This document shows, piece by piece, positions 6,280-7,002 of a stretch of DNA of 7,002 nt; the stretch's first letter is position 1; every line of letters begins with the position of its first letter. The position numbers and the translations under genes are program-made. The stretch covers positions 1 through 7,002 of the forward strand of contig QQUM01000508.1 of assembly GCA_008501545.1 (NCBI GenBank), given 5' to 3'. Origin of the DNA: Calditrichota bacterium (GTDB taxonomy: Bacteria > Zhuqueibacterota > Zhuqueibacteria > Zhuqueibacterales > Geothermadaptataceae). The notes under the pieces are model-generated. The model was given only the letters and a program-made list of their open reading frames with translations, searched no databases and had not been told where the DNA came from.

Positions 6280-6615
6280 ATGAAAAAGAGAGCGGACCGT
6301 GTTTCCCAGTTACTACGACAGATTATTTCTGAGTCAATAACTTTCAAGTGGAAACATCCAAATGCGAGTAAAATAACTGTTCAAACTGTAAAAGTTGCGG
6401 ATAACATACGTTCGGCAAAAATATACGTTGGGATCATGGGAGACGATACGACGAAAGCGGAGTCTTTAAAGGCATTAAACGAAGGAATAGGTTTCTTCAA
6501 AAACGAAATTAGCCATCAAACAAAGTTGCAGTTTATGCCTGAAATAAAGTTTTTCTACGATGATACATTGGATCACGTTGAGCGAATTAATGATTTATTA
6601 AAGACAATAAAATGA
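6280..6615 (+). CDS. rbfA: 30S ribosome-binding factor RbfA
   Basis: RbfA is a single KH-type domain protein that binds the immature 30S subunit near the 5' end of 16S rRNA and supports late maturation and cold growth. The 111 residues match the family. They comprise the N-terminal helix RADRVSQLLRQIISESI (4-20), a strand ITVQTVKVADNIRSAKIYVGI (32-52) with the typical VxVxxDxxxAKxYV spacing, a helix around 60-80, and the C-terminal block MPEIKFFYDDTLDHVERINDLL (86-107), the counterpart of the usual P-x-L-x-F-x-x-D...RI..LL. The helix before it, FFKNEISHQTKLQ (72-84), lacks the Arg pair often seen there (R-x-x-L...L.LR). A GGA at 6271-6273, inside the end of ylxP, may act as a weak ribosome binding site. 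The end overlaps truB by four bases. Confidence 0.94.
   Translation: MKKRADRVSQLLRQIISESITFKWKHPNASKITVQTVKVADNIRSAKIYVGIMGDDTTKAESLKALNEGIGFFKNEISHQTKLQFMPEIKFFYDDTLDHVERINDLLKTIK
6612..6615 (+). other. rbfA-truB stop/start overlap (ATGA)
   Basis: The truB ATG (6612-6614) overlaps the rbfA stop TGA (6613-6615) in the classic four-base ATGA arrangement. This is a strong sign of translational coupling and fixes the truB start. Confidence 0.8.
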
Positions 6616-7002
6616 CTCTCAATCTTGAACAGTTGTATCAGGGCGAAATTGTACCGATCGATAAACCGGTTGACTGGACATCGTTTGATGTTGTAAATAA
6701 ACTCCGCTATGCAACGAAGATTAAAAAAGTGGGGCATGCCGGCACCCTTGATCCTTTCGCAACTGGCTTGTTACTTGTTTGTTTTGCAAAGGCTACGAAA
6801 CGCGTAGAAAATCTGGTTAATTTACCAAAGGAGTATATTGCGCGATTTAAATTTGGTATTACATCAGATAGCCACGACATTACGGGGAAAATCTCGCAAA
6901 AAACCAACACAGTACAAATCAGCGAAACTCATCTCAAAACCATTTTCCAAAAATATAGTGGCGAGATTGAACAAATACCCCCAATGTTTTCCGCCTTAAA
7001 GG
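6612..7002 (+). CDS. truB: tRNA pseudouridine(55) synthase TruB, 3' end missing
   Basis: TruB converts U55 in the T-loop of tRNAs to pseudouridine and also acts as a tRNA-folding chaperone. The window holds the first 130 codons, open to the last base. Visible motifs are IDKPVDWTSFDVV (16-28, the usual (I/L)-x-K-P-x-G-x-(T/S)-S motif with Asp in place of Gly at 21), then KVGHAGTLDPFATGLL (39-54) with the catalytic Asp47, KEYIARFKFG (73-82) with the conserved Tyr75, SDSHDITGKI (85-94), and IPPMFSALK (122-130) at the cut end. The C-terminal half of the catalytic domain and any PUA domain lie beyond the window. The start is fixed by the four-base overlap with rbfA. The gene order rbfA-truB is standard across bacteria; rpsO or ribF often follows, but that cannot be seen here. 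Confidence 0.97.
   Translation, partial: MTLNLEQLYQGEIVPIDKPVDWTSFDVVNKLRYATKIKKVGHAGTLDPFATGLLLVCFAKATKRVENLVNLPKEYIARFKFGITSDSHDITGKISQKTNTVQISETHLKTIFQKYSGEIEQIPPMFSALK

Overview
The window carries one end of an outer-membrane protein gene, a gene for a membrane-anchored TPR protein, and then a tightly packed translation/transcription operon: rimP-nusA-infB-ylxP(DUF503)-rbfA-truB. All genes are on the + strand. No tRNA, rRNA, CRISPR, phage or insertion-sequence signal was seen, and I see no undescribed defence or mobile system. The main value lies in the operon's layout and its control signals.

The organism is probably a Gram-negative bacterium of the FCB (Fibrobacterota-Chlorobiota-Bacteroidota) supergroup. 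Three things point that way: the first gene is a PorV/PorQ-type beta-barrel ending in an aromatic residue; the second IF2_N module of IF2 and the basic segment before it look like Bacteroidota/FCB IF2; and the base composition is moderately AT-rich. A DUF503 gene between infB and rbfA is not what I would expect in a typical Bacteroidota genome. This suggests a deeper or candidate FCB lineage (Calditrichota, KSB1 or Marinimicrobia-like), but the sequence alone does not settle the phylum.

Layout: 1-621 PorV/PorQ-family barrel (5' end missing); 622-737 gap with a candidate promoter; 738-1424 TPR protein with one N-terminal membrane helix; 1425-1534 gap with a candidate promoter followed directly by a strong intrinsic terminator hairpin; 1535-1990 rimP; 2043-3275 nusA; 3299-5995 infB, starting at TTG; 5995-6276 ylxP, overlapping the infB stop by one base; 6280-6615 rbfA; 6612-7002 truB, overlapping rbfA by four bases and cut by the window end.

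The operon genes share a theme. RimP and RbfA mature the 30S subunit, IF2 brings initiator tRNA to it, TruB modifies the tRNA T-loop, and NusA controls elongation, pausing and termination of the RNA polymerase that makes these transcripts. Spacing tightens along the operon: 52 nt, then 23 nt, then overlaps or a 3-nt gap. This points to translational coupling in the distal half. ylxR and ylxQ, found between nusA and infB in Bacillus, are absent here.
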